Positions 4,853 to 6,451 of a stretch of DNA of 6,451 nt are shown in pieces. The stretch spans positions 1 to 6,451 of the forward strand of contig CAJTPN010000047.1 in the NCBI GenBank assembly GCA_910578185.1. The letters are read 5' to 3'. The translations under genes and the position numbers were made by a program. The notes under the pieces were generated by a model, which made no database searches, was not told the DNA's origin, and saw nothing but the letters and a program-made list of their open reading frames with translations. Position 1 is the first letter of the stretch; each line of letters begins with the position of its first letter. The DNA comes from an uncultured Acetatifactor sp. (GTDB lineage: Bacteria; Bacillota; Clostridia; Lachnospirales; Lachnospiraceae).

Positions 4853-6451
4853 TTATCTGCCCTGTATATATTCCTCGTTTTGTCTCTGATACATAGGACG
4901 GTTCTCCCTTGTACGTTCTTCCGGTTCCATATCCTCCATGAAACTCTCCACCGCCTTTACATACACCTCTGCCAGCTCTAACGTACATATCCGGTTCTCC
5001 GGCATGATTTCCTCTCTTATTTCAGAAACCTTTACAGCCTGTTCCTTCTGCACATTCCAGAATCCCGCCAGCCTGTACTCCGTTCCCCGTCCGTTATAGT
5101 CCTCATACACCGGAACCACTTCCCCTGTGGAAGTCTGCCACGAGGCAATCTCCGGGAACGTGACAAGCCTGTCATGCTGAGGGAGAGAGGTACGGTACTC
5201 CCTTAACAGCCTGCCGAGAGGGGTATAGCCATAAGGGGAGGCGGCCCGTATATCCTTTTTTTCTTCTACAAACTTTGCAAACTCCCGCACCAGCGGAATC
5301 ATGGATAACAGCTTATAAAAGAGTGCTTTGAGTTTATCCAGTACGTTGATGAAATCCAGACGCTTTTCAAACTCTTTATCCAACACACCGATATCCTCTA
5401 AAAACCCCTCTTTTTTTACCTGTATTTGTTCCTTTTCATCTGTTGCTTTCCTGACATCACGCAAAAGACGCTCTTTATCAGAATGAAGGATAAGCGTATC
5501 TGTTTTTAAGGACAAATTTTCCTGCCGTATTTCCTCCTGTTCTGCCATCAGTTTTTGTTTCATTTCCCGGCCTTCTGTTTTTATCTGTATCAAATCTTCC
5601 TCTGCTCCGATAATCTCTGTTTTCGTGTCAGACAACCGCCGTTCTGCTTCGGAAACTTCTTTTTCTGCCTGTTCCAGACGTTGGTTGGCATTAAAAAGCC
5701 TGTCCTGTTTTTCTTCAAGGAATCCCGCCACCATTTCCAGCCGCTTCGTTTCCTGCTGCACCTTATATTCCGCAACGGTCAGGTCATAGTTTTTCCCTTT
5801 CTGCTTATCTTTTACAAGCACTCCGAAGTGGATAAGCATTTCTACGCTTGCGGTCTGACGCAGGCTGTTCTGTAAAATATTCTCCAGCGTTTTCGGAGTG
5901 AAAACAGAGCGTTTGGAAACCTTTGTTTCCAGCCCGCGCTTAAATCCCCTGCCTATGGGAACGCCTACAACGTGCATATGCGGGCTTGCTTCATCAAAGT
6001 GGACTACCGCATTTGCAACTTTGAAATCCGGCATTTCTTTCTGCAACTGCTCCAGTAAGGTGTCATATACCTTGCAGATATTTTCTTTGTTTTGCTTTTC
6101 CTTATCTGTTTCCATAAAGACATCTTCCCAGAAATCCTTATCCCCGCACTGGAAAATAATCTCCACTGCCATGTCTTGGTTCTTGCCGGACAGATGTTCA
6201 AAATAATCGTCAATCCGTCGGTCTGCCCTTGTCTGTTTTTGGTTATACTGCTCCAGTGCTTCTGAAAAAGTGTCCTGATAGACTTTTTTCACATCCCGCA
6301 TAAGATTTGTACTGCCAAAGAGCAGGACAATGTTCTCCCTGTCATACTCTTTGGAACGGTATTTCCGCAGGTTGTGTTTTGCCACATCGGACAGCCTGCC
6401 TTTGCTGTTGAGGGCACTTTTCCCGTTGCTGATATGGGCACTGTATGATAC
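4853..6451 (-). CDS. MobV (Mob/Pre family) plasmid mobilization relaxase, 5' end cut by window edge
   Basis: Relaxase that would nick an origin of transfer so that a plasmid or integrated element can be mobilized. Visible are 532 residues with no start codon that I trust. A GTG at 6385 is in frame, but the frame is open upstream to the edge and already reads VSYASHISNGK, resembling the very start of MobV proteins, so the true start is probably only a few codons outside. Counting from the edge, motif I is AKHNLRKYR (24-32), where His26 aligns with the catalytic His22 of MobM from pMV158. The metal-binding motif HFDEASPHMH is at 151-160, followed by VVGVPIGRG. A long charged coiled coil covers about 225-365, typical of MobV dimerization regions. 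The C-terminal part (about 400-532: ASPYGYTPLGRLLREY, then GFWNVQKEQ) I do not recognise. The gene appears intact to its TAA stop. Confidence 0.92.
   Translation of the reverse strand, partial: VSYSAHISNGKSALNSKGRLSDVAKHNLRKYRSKEYDRENIVLLFGSTNLMRDVKKVYQDTFSEALEQYNQKQTRADRRIDDYFEHLSGKNQDMAVEIIFQCGDKDFWEDVFMETDKEKQNKENICKVYDTLLEQLQKEMPDFKVANAVVHFDEASPHMHVVGVPIGRGFKRGLETKVSKRSVFTPKTLENILQNSLRQTASVEMLIHFGVLVKDKQKGKNYDLTVAEYKVQQETKRLEMVAGFLEEKQDRLFNANQRLEQAEKEVSEAERRLSDTKTEIIGAEEDLIQIKTEGREMKQKLMAEQEEIRQENLSLKTDTLILHSDKERLLRDVRKATDEKEQIQVKKEGFLEDIGVLDKEFEKRLDFINVLDKLKALFYKLLSMIPLVREFAKFVEEKKDIRAASPYGYTPLGRLLREYRTSLPQHDRLVTFPEIASWQTSTGEVVPVYEDYNGRGTEYRLAGFWNVQKEQAVKVSEIREEIMPENRICTLELAEVYVKAVESFMEDMEPEERTRENRPMYQRQNEEYIQGR

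Noticed and set aside
5555..6206. Plus-strand frames opposite the relaxase
   Set aside because: They are antisense to the coiled coil and catalytic region of the relaxase; the Phe-rich translation mirrors Lys/Glu-rich coding on the other strand.
1..6451. CRISPR array, tRNA, rRNA or insertion sequence
   Set aside because: No regular repeat-spacer pattern, no tRNA-like or rRNA-like stretch, and no transposase gene were seen on either strand.

Overview
The window looks like a stretch of a low-to-mid GC Firmicute chromosome, probably a gut clostridium of the Lachnospiraceae type. This is judged from strong GGAGG-type ribosome sites, PhoP-like TTAACA boxes, the pst-phoU-regulator gene order and a MobV relaxase; the genus cannot be fixed from the sequence. 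All convincing genes lie on the minus strand, so transcription runs from high to low coordinates.

Layout in transcription order: (1) 6451-4853, a MobV (Mob/Pre) relaxase whose first few codons lie beyond the right edge. It is followed by a hairpin terminator at 4838-4807. (2) 4797-4742, a regulated promoter with PhoP-box-like repeats at about 11-bp spacing, placed over and upstream of the -35 region. (3) 4705-559, a compact high-affinity phosphate uptake operon: pstS (lipoprotein phosphate binder), pstC and pstA (permeases), pstB (ATPase) and phoU (signalling). (4) 559-1, an OmpR/PhoB-family response regulator cut by the left edge. Its partner histidine kinase may follow outside the window.

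The genes form one circuit. PstS captures phosphate outside the cell, PstC/PstA carry it across the membrane, PstB supplies the energy, and PhoU links transporter state to the two-component system. The last gene encodes a regulator of the type that would bind the boxes before pstS, which suggests a positive feedback loop. Most junctions are very tight (1-base overlap, 1, 4 and 17 bases).

The exception is the pstC-pstA junction, about 99 bases, which is rich in structure. The pstC stop is preceded by an A8 run containing the heptamer A AAA AAG. Six bases later a 9-bp perfect stem begins, and the -1 frame stays open for 37 codons up to the pstA start. A second, 10-bp perfect hairpin lies just before the pstA ribosome site. 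This could be a programmed frameshift or a translation-balancing element. Read on the other strand, the first hairpin plus T8 looks like an antisense terminator. This is the most unusual part of the window. The second point of interest is the relaxase directly upstream of the operon, which raises the question of whether the operon is chromosomal or carried on a mobile element.
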